Positions 5,575 through 13,273 of a stretch of DNA of 13,273 nucleotides are shown here, one piece after another (the stretch's first letter is position 1; each line of letters begins with the position of its first letter). The translations under genes and the position numbers were made by a program. The DNA is from JBHIFB01 sp046760905 (GTDB taxonomy: Bacteria; Gemmatimonadota; CAZMKB01), in the NCBI GenBank assembly GCA_046760905.1, contig JBHIFB010000088.1, positions 1-13,273 on the forward strand, given 5' to 3'. Below the pieces are notes generated by a model that made no database searches, had not been told where the DNA came from, and was given only the letters and a program-made list of their open reading frames with translations.

Positions 5575-8154
5575 TTATTTCACGATTATGAGTACATAAA
5601 CATCTGTTGAGAGATACCGTCCGGCCGCCTCCTTAATATCTTCGACACCAAGCTGACTCATGCGCTCATACAGTACATCTTCCCCCTCCCATCCAAGATA
5701 CTCGTCGCGCGCCATGTAATATGCCTTGTTCACCCTCGACATCCTCTTCCGTAGGAGGTCACCGCGATAATCGCCAACCGCCCGCCTCAGTTCTTGCCCA
5801 GTAACTCCCTCCTCTATCAATTTTCCTATTTCGGAAAGGATGCCCGATTTTGCCTTCTCTACCGATTCCCCTGCAGTACCCATTGATATTACAAGATAAC
5901 CAAAGTCCCTGTCAAATTCTACCGAGGATCCAACCGAATATGCAAGTCCTTCTTTCTCCCTGAGGGCTAGGCCAAGTCGTGATGAAAGAATTGAATTCAT
6001 AGCAATTATGTGGGGTATGTGCGGATCCTCTACTCCAGGCAAGATGTATCCAATGTAAATGTATGCCTGCTTCGAATCCTTCTCGACGATCAACTCCCGC
6101 CTCTCCTCGAGCGGAAGAGGAACCGGGTAGCTCTCAAATTCCTCTTTTGCACCGAAATCTCCACTAAAAGCGTCTTCTATCTCCTTCACGATCATGTCTG
6201 TGGAAAGATCGGTCACCACAGCAAGTATGAGGTTCTTTGGTGAATACAACTTGGAATGAAACTCCACTAGATCTTCCCTGTTTATACCGGAGACATGCTC
6301 GTTCTCGCCCAGGATTCTCTTTGCAAACGGATGCCTCTGGAACATATTTTCCATGAGGATGGCTTTTCCTTCCTTGCTGCTGCTTTTCTCGGCCTGTTTG
6401 ATCAAGCTCTCCAGCTCATCTCGTACTTTTTCAATTTCGTTCTCTTCAAGCGAGGGATTCCGGATGATATCAGAGAGGATTTCGATCGCTTTATCGTGAA
6501 ATTTTCCGATGGTCTGAAATTTAACGAAGCTGTATGCCGGCGTTGTGTAAATGTCATCGTAGGGAATCGCCGGGTTGTCTACGACTGTAATATCAGCACC
6601 TATGGACCTGATCTCTCTGGAAAGGCTTTCCAAGCTCCTCGAATTGGTACCTCTCAGGAGCAGCCTCGAAAGAAATTCAGAGAGGCCCGTCTTGTCGGCG
6701 GGCTCGAAAAACGTTCTTCCCCTGGCGAACAAGGTCATGGCAAACACATCAGAACCTTCACTGCTCTCTATAAGAATTGTAAATCCGTTGGGAAGCACCT
6801 TCTTCTCCACGTTCTTTCTCGGCTCACTCCGCAGCTCTTCTTTATCGATTTCACCCGGCACGAAGGATGTTGCGACATAGTTTGCCCCATCGAGGTAACG
6901 GGATGCAGCCTGCCTTACATCCTCCGAGGAAACGTCATCCAGCATTTTCCACCTGTTAACCAGATTGTCTATCCCTCCAATGACTATTTCATCGGCCATC
7001 ATGATGCCGAAATAATGGAATTTCTCCTGTGTGATTACATCGCTCACGAGCATTTCCGTCTTTAGTTGGGCCAGCCTTTCCCTGTCCGGCTTAATATGTG
7101 AGACCTGCTTTATCACACCTTGAAGCTTCTCTATGATCTCATCAGGTTCTCTCTCCATCGTGAAGATTGTGATATCAAGGACGGAGAAGCCTTCTTTTAT
7201 GGAAATGCTTGATGATACCGACAGTGCAAGCGGCCTCTCCACACGCACAAGGGATCTGTTTAGGGGAGAGTCCTCCCCTTGAGAGAGGTATCGGCTGAGC
7301 AGGTTTAATGCATTGAAATCCTTGTGATAGGGTGGAGGGCAGAGAAAAGAAACGGTTATATATGATATGCTCGTATCCCCGCCTTTCATAGACAAATAAC
7401 TTTCTACAGGGGGTTTCATCTCGGGAAGGGTTCTCGGCGGCAGAGTCTTGGATGGAACATCTCCAAAGACAGTCTCTATGAGCTCAAGCATTTCATCCTG
7501 ATAAAAATCCCCCATAAGAAGAATCGTCATATTATTAGGAACGTAGTACGTGTTGTAATATTCGACTATCTCATCCCTTGTAATTGTAGAGATGACGTTC
7601 GGATATCCTACGACGGGAAGTGCATAAGGAGTACCGGCAAAAAGTTTTTCTCTGTGGAACCTCTCTGCTATATAGTAGGGGCTTGCTTCGTCTTTTCTAA
7701 TCTCCTCGATGACTACTTTTCGCTCTTTCTCGAGCTCCTTATCCGGGATTATGGAGTGAAAGAGCATATCCTTCTGCAGAGAAAGTCCTTCCTCGATGTG
7801 CTCAGTCGGTACAAGCAGTATATAGGATGTGTAAAGATCTCTTGTGAATGCATTGATGTATCCACCCAACTCCTTCACGCCCTCATTGATATCCTCTCTG
7901 GATCTCTCCCTCGTTCCATCGAAAAGCAGATGTTCAAGCAGGTGGGAGACGCCATTATTCCACTGGCGTTCATAAGCCGACCCTGCATGCACGTATATCA
8001 GGGAGGCTATCAGGGGGTTGTCATGATTCTCCCTCATGATGATCTTCATCCCATTGGAGAGAATGAAGTTTCTATATTCTAAATCCCTGCCATAGCCGAG
8101 ATCGACTGCAGGGATGGTGAGTAAAAACATGAAAGCAAATCTCAATATCCTCAT
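5575..8154 (-). CDS. Exported M16 family zinc metallopeptidase, two-domain (pitrilysin/processing-peptidase type)
   Basis: This 859-residue protein has a hydrophobic N-terminal signal (about residues 4-19) and two tandem M16 halves. The first half opens with 'FILSNGMKIIMRE' and carries the inverted zinc motif 'HLLEH' (71-75: ligands H71 and H75, catalytic E74). The third ligand is E151 in 'ERKVVIEEI', 76 residues after H75 as is usual. The second half opens with 'KVLPNGFTILIE' (452-463). At the position matching HLLEH it reads 'EFLSR' (493-497), so it is a non-catalytic half. It keeps the Arg/Tyr signature in 'LREKEGLAYS' (R732, Y739), which helps bind substrate in M16 enzymes. The protein probably degrades peptides in the periplasm or at the outer membrane. 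The length fits fused M16B pairs. AGGGAG lies ten bases before the ATG. The gene starts 78 bases after the lipoprotein gene ends. Confidence 0.94.
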   Translation of the reverse strand: MRILRFAFMFLLTIPAVDLGYGRDLEYRNFILSNGMKIIMRENHDNPLIASLIYVHAGSAYERQWNNGVSHLLEHLLFDGTRERSREDINEGVKELGGYINAFTRDLYTSYILLVPTEHIEEGLSLQKDMLFHSIIPDKELEKERKVVIEEIRKDEASPYYIAERFHREKLFAGTPYALPVVGYPNVISTITRDEIVEYYNTYYVPNNMTILLMGDFYQDEMLELIETVFGDVPSKTLPPRTLPEMKPPVESYLSMKGGDTSISYITVSFLCPPPYHKDFNALNLLSRYLSQGEDSPLNRSLVRVERPLALSVSSSISIKEGFSVLDITIFTMEREPDEIIEKLQGVIKQVSHIKPDRERLAQLKTEMLVSDVITQEKFHYFGIMMADEIVIGGIDNLVNRWKMLDDVSSEDVRQAASRYLDGANYVATSFVPGEIDKEELRSEPRKNVEKKVLPNGFTILIESSEGSDVFAMTLFARGRTFFEPADKTGLSEFLSRLLLRGTNSRSLESLSREIRSIGADITVVDNPAIPYDDIYTTPAYSFVKFQTIGKFHDKAIEILSDIIRNPSLEENEIEKVRDELESLIKQAEKSSSKEGKAILMENMFQRHPFAKRILGENEHVSGINREDLVEFHSKLYSPKNLILAVVTDLSTDMIVKEIEDAFSGDFGAKEEFESYPVPLPLEERRELIVEKDSKQAYIYIGYILPGVEDPHIPHIIAMNSILSSRLGLALREKEGLAYSVGSSVEFDRDFGYLVISMGTAGESVEKAKSGILSEIGKLIEEGVTGQELRRAVGDYRGDLLRKRMSRVNKAYYMARDEYLGWEGEDVLYERMSQLGVEDIKEAAGRYLSTDVYVLIIVK

Positions 8155-8232
8155 CTATTACTAACTCCCTATCCTTAGAATAGAATCGATGTGTGAAATA
8201 GCAGCTATAGCACTGCAATCAGAAAACATGCT

Positions 8233-8700
8233 TCATTTGATATTTATCGTGAAGTAATTTCCGGCTTGGGCCTCTCCCGGGAAAGTCAGCTTCTTTCCGG
8301 TTCTGTGATTCACCTCTATATAATACCTGATCTTCGCGCCTTTCTCCTGCTCGGGGAGCGTGGCTATGAAACGCCTCCCTGAAGCTGTTTTCCTCATTAC
8401 CAGGGATTGGAATGGTCCATCATTTACGCTGTAATTCACTTTAACTCCATCCTCTGGAATCGCTCCCTTTACACGGCCTCTCGTCACGAGCATACTTATC
8501 TGCGGGCCACCCTCACCGCTGTGCTCGACCACATTCCTGTGTTCCATTATAAGTGAAACGAGCTTACCGGTGTGAGTCAGACTCTTTTCTCCGTCGCCGC
8601 AGCCCACTATGCCTAAAATTATGACAGGAGAGAGAATACCCATGAGAACAGCGATGTATGCGCCGGTGGAAGAAAGCGTGTGTTTTCTCAATAGCTTCAT
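8233..8700 (-). CDS. Putative lipoprotein of unknown function, coupled to moaC
   Basis: I do not recognise this 155-residue protein as a named family. The N-terminus is basic, followed by a hydrophobic stretch (about 14-33) and a lipobox-like 'IVGC' with Cys34, so it is probably a lipid-anchored envelope protein. The C-terminal part (about 80-153) reads 'VKVNYSVNDGPFQSLVM', then 'FIATLPEQEKGAKIRYYIEV'. This spacing is typical of Ig-like beta-sandwich domains in secreted proteins. Its ATG overlaps the moaC stop codon as ATGA (8697-8700). AGGAGG (8705-8710), inside moaC, lies four bases upstream, so translation is coupled to moaC. No molybdenum-related motif is visible, so the coupling may be only organisational. 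Confidence 0.75.
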   Translation of the reverse strand: MKLLRKHTLSSTGAYIAVLMGILSPVIILGIVGCGDGEKSLTHTGKLVSLIMEHRNVVEHSGEGGPQISMLVTRGRVKGAIPEDGVKVNYSVNDGPFQSLVMRKTASGRRFIATLPEQEKGAKIRYYIEVNHRTGKKLTFPGEAQAGNYFTINIK

Positions 8701-9173
8701 GTTTCCTCCTGAGCCCTTGAACGCCTCCAGTCACCGCTCTTGCCACCACTTTTCGCTTCAAGGCGCACCGAGCCGATTTCCATGGAATCATCAAGCGGTT
8801 TCAACATGTCATAGATGGTGAGCAGTGCTACAGTGGTCGCCGTCATTGATTCCATTTCGAAGCCTGTCCTGTCATGTCCGTTCACCGAGGTTCTGACAAG
8901 AATCGAGGGTGGGTTATCTTCGAATATGAATCGAACATCCACCCACGTAATGTTGAGTGGATGGCAGAGCGGAACGAGGTAAGGGGTCATCTTCGCACTG
9001 TGAATAGCAGCCACGTGGGCAACAGAGAGGACATCCCCCTTTTCTACTTTTCCACCCTTTACCAGCTCCAATGTAGAGGCATTCATTGTTATCCGTCCGG
9101 ATGAGATTGAAGTCCTGTATGCTTCTTCCTTACCGGAGACATCCACCATTTTTACTTTTGCATCACCCTTCAT
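8697..9173 (-). CDS. moaC: Cyclic pyranopterin monophosphate synthase MoaC
   Basis: MoaC converts the cyclic 8-oxo-GTP product of MoaA into cyclic pyranopterin monophosphate, the first stable intermediate of molybdopterin cofactor synthesis in the cytoplasm. The 158-residue protein is of normal length. It shows 'KMVDVSGK' (8-15), 'KGDVLSVAHVAAIHSAK' (45-61), 'LVPLCHPL' (66-73), 'TGFEMESMTA' (103-112), 'LTIYDMLK' (118-125) and 'KSGGKSGDW' (141-149). By alignment with E. coli MoaC the catalytic or binding residues K51, H77, E112, E114, D128 and K131 correspond to K45, H71, E106, E108, D122 and K125. All are present. AGGAG (9182-9186) lies eight bases before the ATG and touches the accA stop codon. 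No other molybdopterin gene is in the window. Confidence 0.97.
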   Translation of the reverse strand: MKGDAKVKMVDVSGKEEAYRTSISSGRITMNASTLELVKGGKVEKGDVLSVAHVAAIHSAKMTPYLVPLCHPLNITWVDVRFIFEDNPPSILVRTSVNGHDRTGFEMESMTATTVALLTIYDMLKPLDDSMEIGSVRLEAKSGGKSGDWRRSRAQEET

Positions 9174-9186
9174 AAGAAAATCTCCT

Positions 9187-10143
9187 TCACATCCCCTCCT
9201 CCAGATATGACCCTATCTTCGAATATCTTTCGAGTTTTAATATAGGCAGCTTCTCAGGAGGTATTTTTTTCAGCTGCTGTAGATGCTTCAATATGCTTTC
9301 TTTCACGCTGGCGATCGCCTCGGCCGGCCTCGCATGTGCCCCACCCTGGGGTTCTGGAATTATCTCATCGATCACTCCGAGATCGAGCAGGTCGATCGCA
9401 GTTAACTTCAAGGCGGAGGCAGCGAGATCTTTCTTCCTGTTGTCCCTCCAGAGAATGGATGCACATGCTTCGGGTGAACACACTGAATAGACAGAATTCT
9501 CGAGCATGAGTATCCTGTCCCCAAGGCCCAGAGCGAGAGCTCCTCCACTACCCCCCTCACCTATGACGACGACAATGAGTGGGACATCTATCGTAGACAT
9601 TTCTTTCAGGTTCCTGGCTATGGCTTCCGCCTGTCCCCTTTCCTCGGCTTCTATTCCAGGATAGGCGCCAGGTGTGTCAAGGATTGTGATTATGGGTCTC
9701 CGGAACTTCTGAGCCATCTTCATCAGCCTGAGAGCTTTTCTGTATCCTTCCGGGTGAGGCATTCCGAAGTTCCTGAGAAGCTTATCCCTCGTGTCTCTGC
9801 CTTTCTGTTGACCTATCACCATCACCGGCTCGCCTTCCAGAAGAGCCCAGCCACCAACAATAGCTCTGTCATCACCGAACAGCCTGTCTCCATGAAGTTC
9901 TATAAAATCGGTGAAAATAGCCTGGATATAATCGTAGGAATACAGCCTCAGAGGATGCCGCGCAAGAAGTACCCTCTGCATTGGAGAGAGATTCGAAAAC
10001 GTCTCCTTCTTCAGTTTCGAGAGCTTTTTCTCAAGCTGCTTTATCTCATCCGACAGTCCCACCCCTTCAAAGCCCTTCAGGTCTTCGATCTTCCTTTCCA
10101 GATTAACTATAGGTTTTTCGAAGTCAAGATATTGATCATCCAT
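9187..10143 (-). CDS. accA: Acetyl-CoA carboxylase carboxyltransferase subunit alpha
   Basis: AccA pairs with AccD to transfer the carboxyl group from biotin on AccB to acetyl-CoA, making malonyl-CoA for fatty-acid synthesis. The protein of about 318 residues is full length. It starts with the usual charged helical segment (about 8-47). It continues with 'LARHPLRLYSYDYI', 'LHGDRLFGDD', 'VIGQQKGRDT', 'NFGMPHPEGYRKALRLM', 'ILDTPGAYPGIEAEERGQ' and 'IGEGGSGGALALGLGDRI', which are core crotonase-fold motifs of the subunit. It lacks a zinc finger, as expected, because that belongs to AccD. I prefer ATG at 10141-10143 over the adjoining GTG at 10144-10146, because AGGGGG (10150-10155) is spaced six bases from the ATG. 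accD is not in the window. Confidence 0.97.
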   Translation of the reverse strand: MDDQYLDFEKPIVNLERKIEDLKGFEGVGLSDEIKQLEKKLSKLKKETFSNLSPMQRVLLARHPLRLYSYDYIQAIFTDFIELHGDRLFGDDRAIVGGWALLEGEPVMVIGQQKGRDTRDKLLRNFGMPHPEGYRKALRLMKMAQKFRRPIITILDTPGAYPGIEAEERGQAEAIARNLKEMSTIDVPLIVVVIGEGGSGGALALGLGDRILMLENSVYSVCSPEACASILWRDNRKKDLAASALKLTAIDLLDLGVIDEIIPEPQGGAHARPAEAIASVKESILKHLQQLKKIPPEKLPILKLERYSKIGSYLEEGM

Positions 10144-10149
10144 CACCTA

Positions 10150-10155
10150 CCCCCT
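10150..10155 (-). promoter_or_regulatory. Ribosome binding site that decides the accA start
   Basis: AGGGGG on the minus strand stands six bases before the ATG at 10141-10143 and only three bases before the in-frame GTG at 10144-10146. The spacing favours the ATG. Confidence 0.55.
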
Positions 10156-10202
10156 GGTGAGTTGTGCATACTCCATTTGAACTCTATCTCTTTCCCGAAC
10201 TC

Positions 10203-10949
10203 TTAAAAGAGAGGGCTCTCATAGACTATTCTGATTGTTCTGTTGTTGCTCCTGGCATTCTCGTTCAGGTTTCTCCAATCGACCTCTATGAATATGCTTT
10301 CCACCAGGCGCATCCTGAAGCCGGCATTCAGGAAACCTTCGCCCTCATCTAATGACCTGGCTATGTTATCGTTGGATATGGGAAGGTCATATTCGACCAT
10401 GATCATGAGATCCGGATTCAAACTCTTGGTCAAACCAAGGAAGAAAGTGGGCTCCCCTTCATCTTCATCCTTTCCCTCAAATGATACACCATACCCTGCA
10501 TGCAAGCCCAGTTCCCCGAAGAAATTGTAGTTTTTGCTCAGTACACCATAAAAGCCCCTGGATTTGATCTCGTATCTCTCAAGTTCACTATCGTAAGCAT
10601 CGTAACCCTGAGAGTTATACCCGATGGCTACCGCGGGAAATCCCACGGTTTCATCGATAAGCCGGTATTTTGCCTGGAACTCGACTCTCGGGTACCAGTC
10701 TACATCACCACTCCCGATGATGTTCATCCCTCCATACGAAACCCCCAGCTCAAATCTCTCAAAGATTCCCAGATCCAGCTCGCCGAGCATCCCTCCACCC
10801 GGAGACAATCTGACACCGAAGGAATATGTGCCTCTCTGCATCAGACCAGCTGTAGGCGTGTCCACGCTCATCCTGCTGAATGAGTCCTGAGAAAGAACCG
10901 ATGCGGGCATCATAAAGAGAAGAAATGCAGTGAGCATGCTTTTGTTCAT
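10203..10949 (-). CDS. Probable beta-barrel outer-membrane protein, YjbH-like
   Basis: This 248-residue protein has a signal peptide (hydrophobic residues 5-18, likely cleavage after 'SVLS', residue 20). The mature chain alternates aromatic/hydrophobic and polar residues, with many Gly and Tyr, as in transmembrane beta-strands. It ends in a terminal Phe ('YESPLF'), a common outer-membrane insertion signature. The early 'DTPTAGLMQRGTYSFG' (30-45), 'DLGIFERFELGVSYGG', 'VEFQAKYRLIDE' and 'GFPAVAIGYNSQGYD' (103-117) recall the YjbH barrel proteins linked to exopolysaccharide loci. That is a resemblance from memory and not certain. No polysaccharide genes lie nearby. Its ATG is 25 bases after the dnaE stop, with only a weak GGGG upstream, so expression probably depends on read-through from dnaE. 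Confidence 0.75.
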   Translation of the reverse strand: MNKSMLTAFLLFMMPASVLSQDSFSRMSVDTPTAGLMQRGTYSFGVRLSPGGGMLGELDLGIFERFELGVSYGGMNIIGSGDVDWYPRVEFQAKYRLIDETVGFPAVAIGYNSQGYDAYDSELERYEIKSRGFYGVLSKNYNFFGELGLHAGYGVSFEGKDEDEGEPTFFLGLTKSLNPDLMIMVEYDLPISNDNIARSLDEGEGFLNAGFRMRLVESIFIEVDWRNLNENARSNNRTIRIVYESPLF

Positions 10950-10974
10950 AGGGACCCCGCTTTAAAAGAATGGG

Positions 10975-13273
10975 CTACAAAGCATTTTCAATCTTCACGG
11001 CCTCCTTGCCGGCATACCTCTTCAGATCTTCGATGAGAGATTCGCTAATCGACACAGTGGAGCTTCTGGAGACGAATGTGCGCCGATCCCTTCCACGCCC
11101 GACCAGGAAAAAAACAGGGGAAGGTCCAGGGTGTTCGGAAAGAATCCCCCGCAGGGCGATGAGGTCCTCCTCCCCTAATTCGTCCAGCAGGGAAAGGTCA
11201 ACCGTCACGCCGATTTTCCCTTCGGATAGAAGTTTCTCCATATCATACACCTTGCTCGCAATGAGCTTCGGAGAATCTTCATCACGCTTCGAAGTTTTGC
11301 CTTTTACCATAAGAACGGAATCGATCTGCAACATATCGCTGGAACTGCTGTATGCATCATTGAAGAATATCACTTCGACCATTCCGGAGTAGTCCTCGAG
11401 GGCAACGAATGCCATCTCCTTTCCTTTCCTGTCGATGAGCCTCTTCACCCCGGTCACTATACCTCCGAGACGAACTTCTCTATTTTGAGGCAGGCTCTTG
11501 ATACTCTGGGTATCTGCATTCGCATAGTATGAAAGGATGGGCCTGTATTTCTCTAAAGGATGTCCCGAAATGTAAAAACCGACAAGTTCCCTCTCCTTTG
11601 CGAGCTTCTGTTTTGCTGTCCAGGGTTTAGTCTCAGGCAACGTGAACTTGATAAGCTCCTCTCCGCCCGGCCGAGCACCACTATCGAAGAGGCTTATCTG
11701 GCCCCTCCTCCTGTCCTCAGATTTCCGTTGTGCAACGGACAAAGCTGATTCCAGCCCCTTCAAGAGCTGAGCCCTGTGACCTTCGAGCGAATCCATCGCC
11801 CCCGCCATTATCAGGTACTCAATTACCCTTTTATTGTTGAGCCTCAAATCGACATTTTCGCAGAAGTCCAGAAGCCCTTTGAAACGACCTGCCTTCTCTC
11901 TCACCTCGATGATCGACTCGATTGCTGCCCTGCCAACATTCTTGATGGCACCGAGTCCGAAACGGATGCCTTCCGGAACCACAGTGAACTGAAAATCACT
12001 CTCATTCACATCTGGCGGAAGGATATCGATCCCCATCTCCCGGCATTCGGACAGGTAGAAGACTATTTTTTCGGTATTGCCCATCTCGCTTGTGAGAAGC
12101 GCCGCCATGAACTCTTTCGGATAATGCGCCTTGAGGTAAGCCGTATAGTATGAGAGCATGGTGTAAGCTGTGCTGTGGCTTTTATTGAAGCCATAACCGC
12201 TGAAATGATGCATCAAATCGAAGACCCTGCTCGCATCCTCCTTTCTTATTCCCCTCAGAACAGCTCCTTTCACGAAGTCCTCTCTCTGGGCTGCCATCTC
12301 TTCAGGCATCTTCTTACCCATCGCACGCCTCAGGATGTCAGCCTGGCCCATGGAAAAGCCGGCCATCATATTTGCAATCGACATCACCTGCTCCTGATAG
12401 AGGATCACACCGTATGTATCTTTTAATACCGGTTCAATGATCGGATGAGGATACTCAACCTTGGCCTTCCCATGCTTTCTCAGGATATACTCATCGGTCA
12501 TCCCACTGTTCAGAGCCCCCGGACGAATGAGAGCATTGACCGCAATAAGATCCTCGAAACAGTCCGGTTTCATCTTCTTGAGAACCTCAGTCGGGACGTT
12601 ACCTTCAAATTGAAACACTCCTGCCGTCTGTCCTTCACCGAGCAGCTTCAGAACTTTCTTGTCATCGAAAGGTATTTCTTCAACAGTGATATGTTTATTG
12701 TATATACGCTCTACCCGACGGAGTGAATCCTCTATGACCGTCAGCGTCTTCAGACCCAGGAAATCCATTTTCAAGAGGCCAATCTTCTCTACAGACTTCA
12801 TATCGTATTGCGTAGTGACCTCTGATTTGCTTGTTTTGTAAAGAGGAACAAAGTTTATAAGTGGACCAGGGGCGATGACCACACCAGCTGCATGGACGGA
12901 GGCATGCCTTGCAAGTCCCTCCAGCCTTTTTGAATATTCGAACAGCTTCCTGTATGTTTCACTCCCATCCACCTTCTCCTTGAACTCGGGTATTGCCGAA
13001 TATGCCTTATCGACAGTCATAGTAAACCCCGGCTGCTGCGGGATCAACTTTGCCATTCTGTCGACTTCAGAAAGAGGAATTCCCATTACTCTCCCGACAT
13101 CCCTGACCACGGCCCTGGCCAACATCCTTCCAAATGTGATGATCTGTGCAACATTATCCTCTCCGTATTTATCCTTCACGTATTGAATGATCTCGTTGCG
13201 TCGCTCGTAGCAGAAGTCGATGTCAATATCCGGCATAGTCACTCTTTCGGGATTGAGAAAACGCTCGAAAAGC
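10975..13273 (-). CDS. dnaE: DNA polymerase III subunit alpha, C-terminal two-thirds (gene cut by window edge)
   Basis: This is the replicative polymerase of the DNA polymerase III holoenzyme. The window holds 765 codons and the stop. The upstream PHP domain and start of the polymerase core lie beyond the right edge, because the frame stays open with 'LFERFLNPER'. 'MPDIDIDFC' (13216-13236) carries the first two catalytic aspartates. 'LLKMDFLGLKTL' carries the third, about 153 residues later, matching E. coli D401, D403 and D555. 'HASVHAAGVVI', 'YGVILYQEQVM' and 'GYGFNKSHSTAY' are fingers and core motifs. After it come a tandem helix-hairpin-helix region ('FGLGAIKNVG'), a beta-clamp motif, and an OB fold ('VRLGGIVTGVKRLIDRKGK'). 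The layout is DnaE1 type, not PolC. No frameshift is seen in the visible part. Confidence 0.98.
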   Translation of the reverse strand, partial: LFERFLNPERVTMPDIDIDFCYERRNEIIQYVKDKYGEDNVAQIITFGRMLARAVVRDVGRVMGIPLSEVDRMAKLIPQQPGFTMTVDKAYSAIPEFKEKVDGSETYRKLFEYSKRLEGLARHASVHAAGVVIAPGPLINFVPLYKTSKSEVTTQYDMKSVEKIGLLKMDFLGLKTLTVIEDSLRRVERIYNKHITVEEIPFDDKKVLKLLGEGQTAGVFQFEGNVPTEVLKKMKPDCFEDLIAVNALIRPGALNSGMTDEYILRKHGKAKVEYPHPIIEPVLKDTYGVILYQEQVMSIANMMAGFSMGQADILRRAMGKKMPEEMAAQREDFVKGAVLRGIRKEDASRVFDLMHHFSGYGFNKSHSTAYTMLSYYTAYLKAHYPKEFMAALLTSEMGNTEKIVFYLSECREMGIDILPPDVNESDFQFTVVPEGIRFGLGAIKNVGRAAIESIIEVREKAGRFKGLLDFCENVDLRLNNKRVIEYLIMAGAMDSLEGHRAQLLKGLESALSVAQRKSEDRRRGQISLFDSGARPGGEELIKFTLPETKPWTAKQKLAKERELVGFYISGHPLEKYRPILSYYANADTQSIKSLPQNREVRLGGIVTGVKRLIDRKGKEMAFVALEDYSGMVEVIFFNDAYSSSSDMLQIDSVLMVKGKTSKRDEDSPKLIASKVYDMEKLLSEGKIGVTVDLSLLDELGEEDLIALRGILSEHPGPSPVFFLVGRGRDRRTFVSRSSTVSISESLIEDLKRYAGKEAVKIENAL
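11686..11700 (-). other. Internal beta-clamp-binding motif of DnaE (QISLF)
   Basis: The codons read Gln-Ile-Ser-Leu-Phe, close to the consensus QL[S/D]LF bacterial sliding-clamp peptide. It lies between the helix-hairpin-helix region and the OB fold, the position of the internal clamp motif (QADMF) in E. coli DnaE. It would tether the polymerase to the clamp for processive synthesis. Confidence 0.8.

Larger units (their letters stand above)
714..13273 (-). other. Probable long transcription unit from dnaE to the AI-2E permease
   Basis: Nine genes run in the same direction. The spacings in transcription order are 25, about 59, 13, a 4-base overlap, 78, 50, 56 and 12 bases. Two junctions (accA/moaC and protease/permease) place the next ribosome binding site on or beside the previous stop codon, and one (moaC/lipoprotein) overlaps as ATGA. 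No stem followed by a T run was found in the gaps. Internal promoters in the longer gaps, such as 8155-8232 or 5525-5574, cannot be excluded by eye. Confidence 0.5.

Noticed and set aside
6295..7065. A 256-codon plus-strand open frame antisense to the M16 peptidase
   Set aside because: The overlapping minus-strand frame has unambiguous M16 motifs throughout. The antisense product shows no family signature, has low-complexity Cys/His/Phe-rich composition and no ribosome binding site that I can see.
8201..8216. Small inverted repeat GCAG...CTGC before the M16 gene
   Set aside because: The stem is only four base pairs with no T tract, so it is likely chance.
8564..8794. A 76-codon minus-strand open frame spanning the moaC/lipoprotein junction
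   Set aside because: Arg/His-rich, out of frame with both genes, whose coupled ATGA junction explains the region fully.
10144..10146. GTG as the accA start codon
   Set aside because: It lies directly before an ATG that has the better spacing from the AGGGGG ribosome binding site.
1..13273. Search for mobile elements, CRISPR arrays, tRNA, rRNA or defence genes
   Set aside because: No transposase, integrase, terminal repeats, spaced direct repeats, cloverleaf or rRNA-like sequence was recognised. All long frames on the minus strand are accounted for by the listed genes.

Overview
The window is a bacterial chromosomal segment of moderate GC by eye. Every gene I can support lies on the minus strand. 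It suggests a diderm bacterium. It encodes a beta-barrel outer-membrane protein, a lipoprotein with a lipobox, and several exported proteins. It also encodes a secreted protease ending in the 'QNFPNPFNP' type of C-terminal sorting/FlgD-like domain. That C-terminal domain is typical of the FCB superphylum and related uncultured candidate phyla. The sequence alone does not let me name the phylum.

In transcription order (right to left) the layout is: dnaE, cut at the right edge (10975-13273); a YjbH-like beta-barrel protein (10203-10949); accA (9187-10143); moaC (8697-9173); a lipoprotein translationally coupled to moaC (8233-8700); a two-domain M16 zinc metallopeptidase (5575-8154); an 86-residue EF-Tu domain II-like protein (5264-5524); a large subtilisin-like protease (1776-5207); and an AI-2E family permease (714-1763). 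Gaps between these nine genes run from a 4-base overlap to 78 bases, and most have a clear Shine-Dalgarno sequence. No convincing terminator separates them, so they may form one long transcription unit. After a 281-base AT-rich gap comes the 5' part of a secreted SGNH/GDSL hydrolase, cut at the left edge (1-432).

The housekeeping functions (replicative polymerase, fatty-acid carboxyltransferase, molybdopterin synthesis) share a line with envelope and proteolysis genes. The dnaE-accA neighbourhood is common in bacteria; here a small outer-membrane protein gene sits between them. The least explained items are the EF-Tu-like orphan, the YjbH-like barrel, the moaC-coupled lipoprotein, and the protease whose beta-sandwich repeat appears to be split by an inserted domain. 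I see no mobile element, CRISPR array, rRNA, tRNA or phage-defence system. Most of the window is ordinary chromosome; I do not see evidence for a wholly new system.
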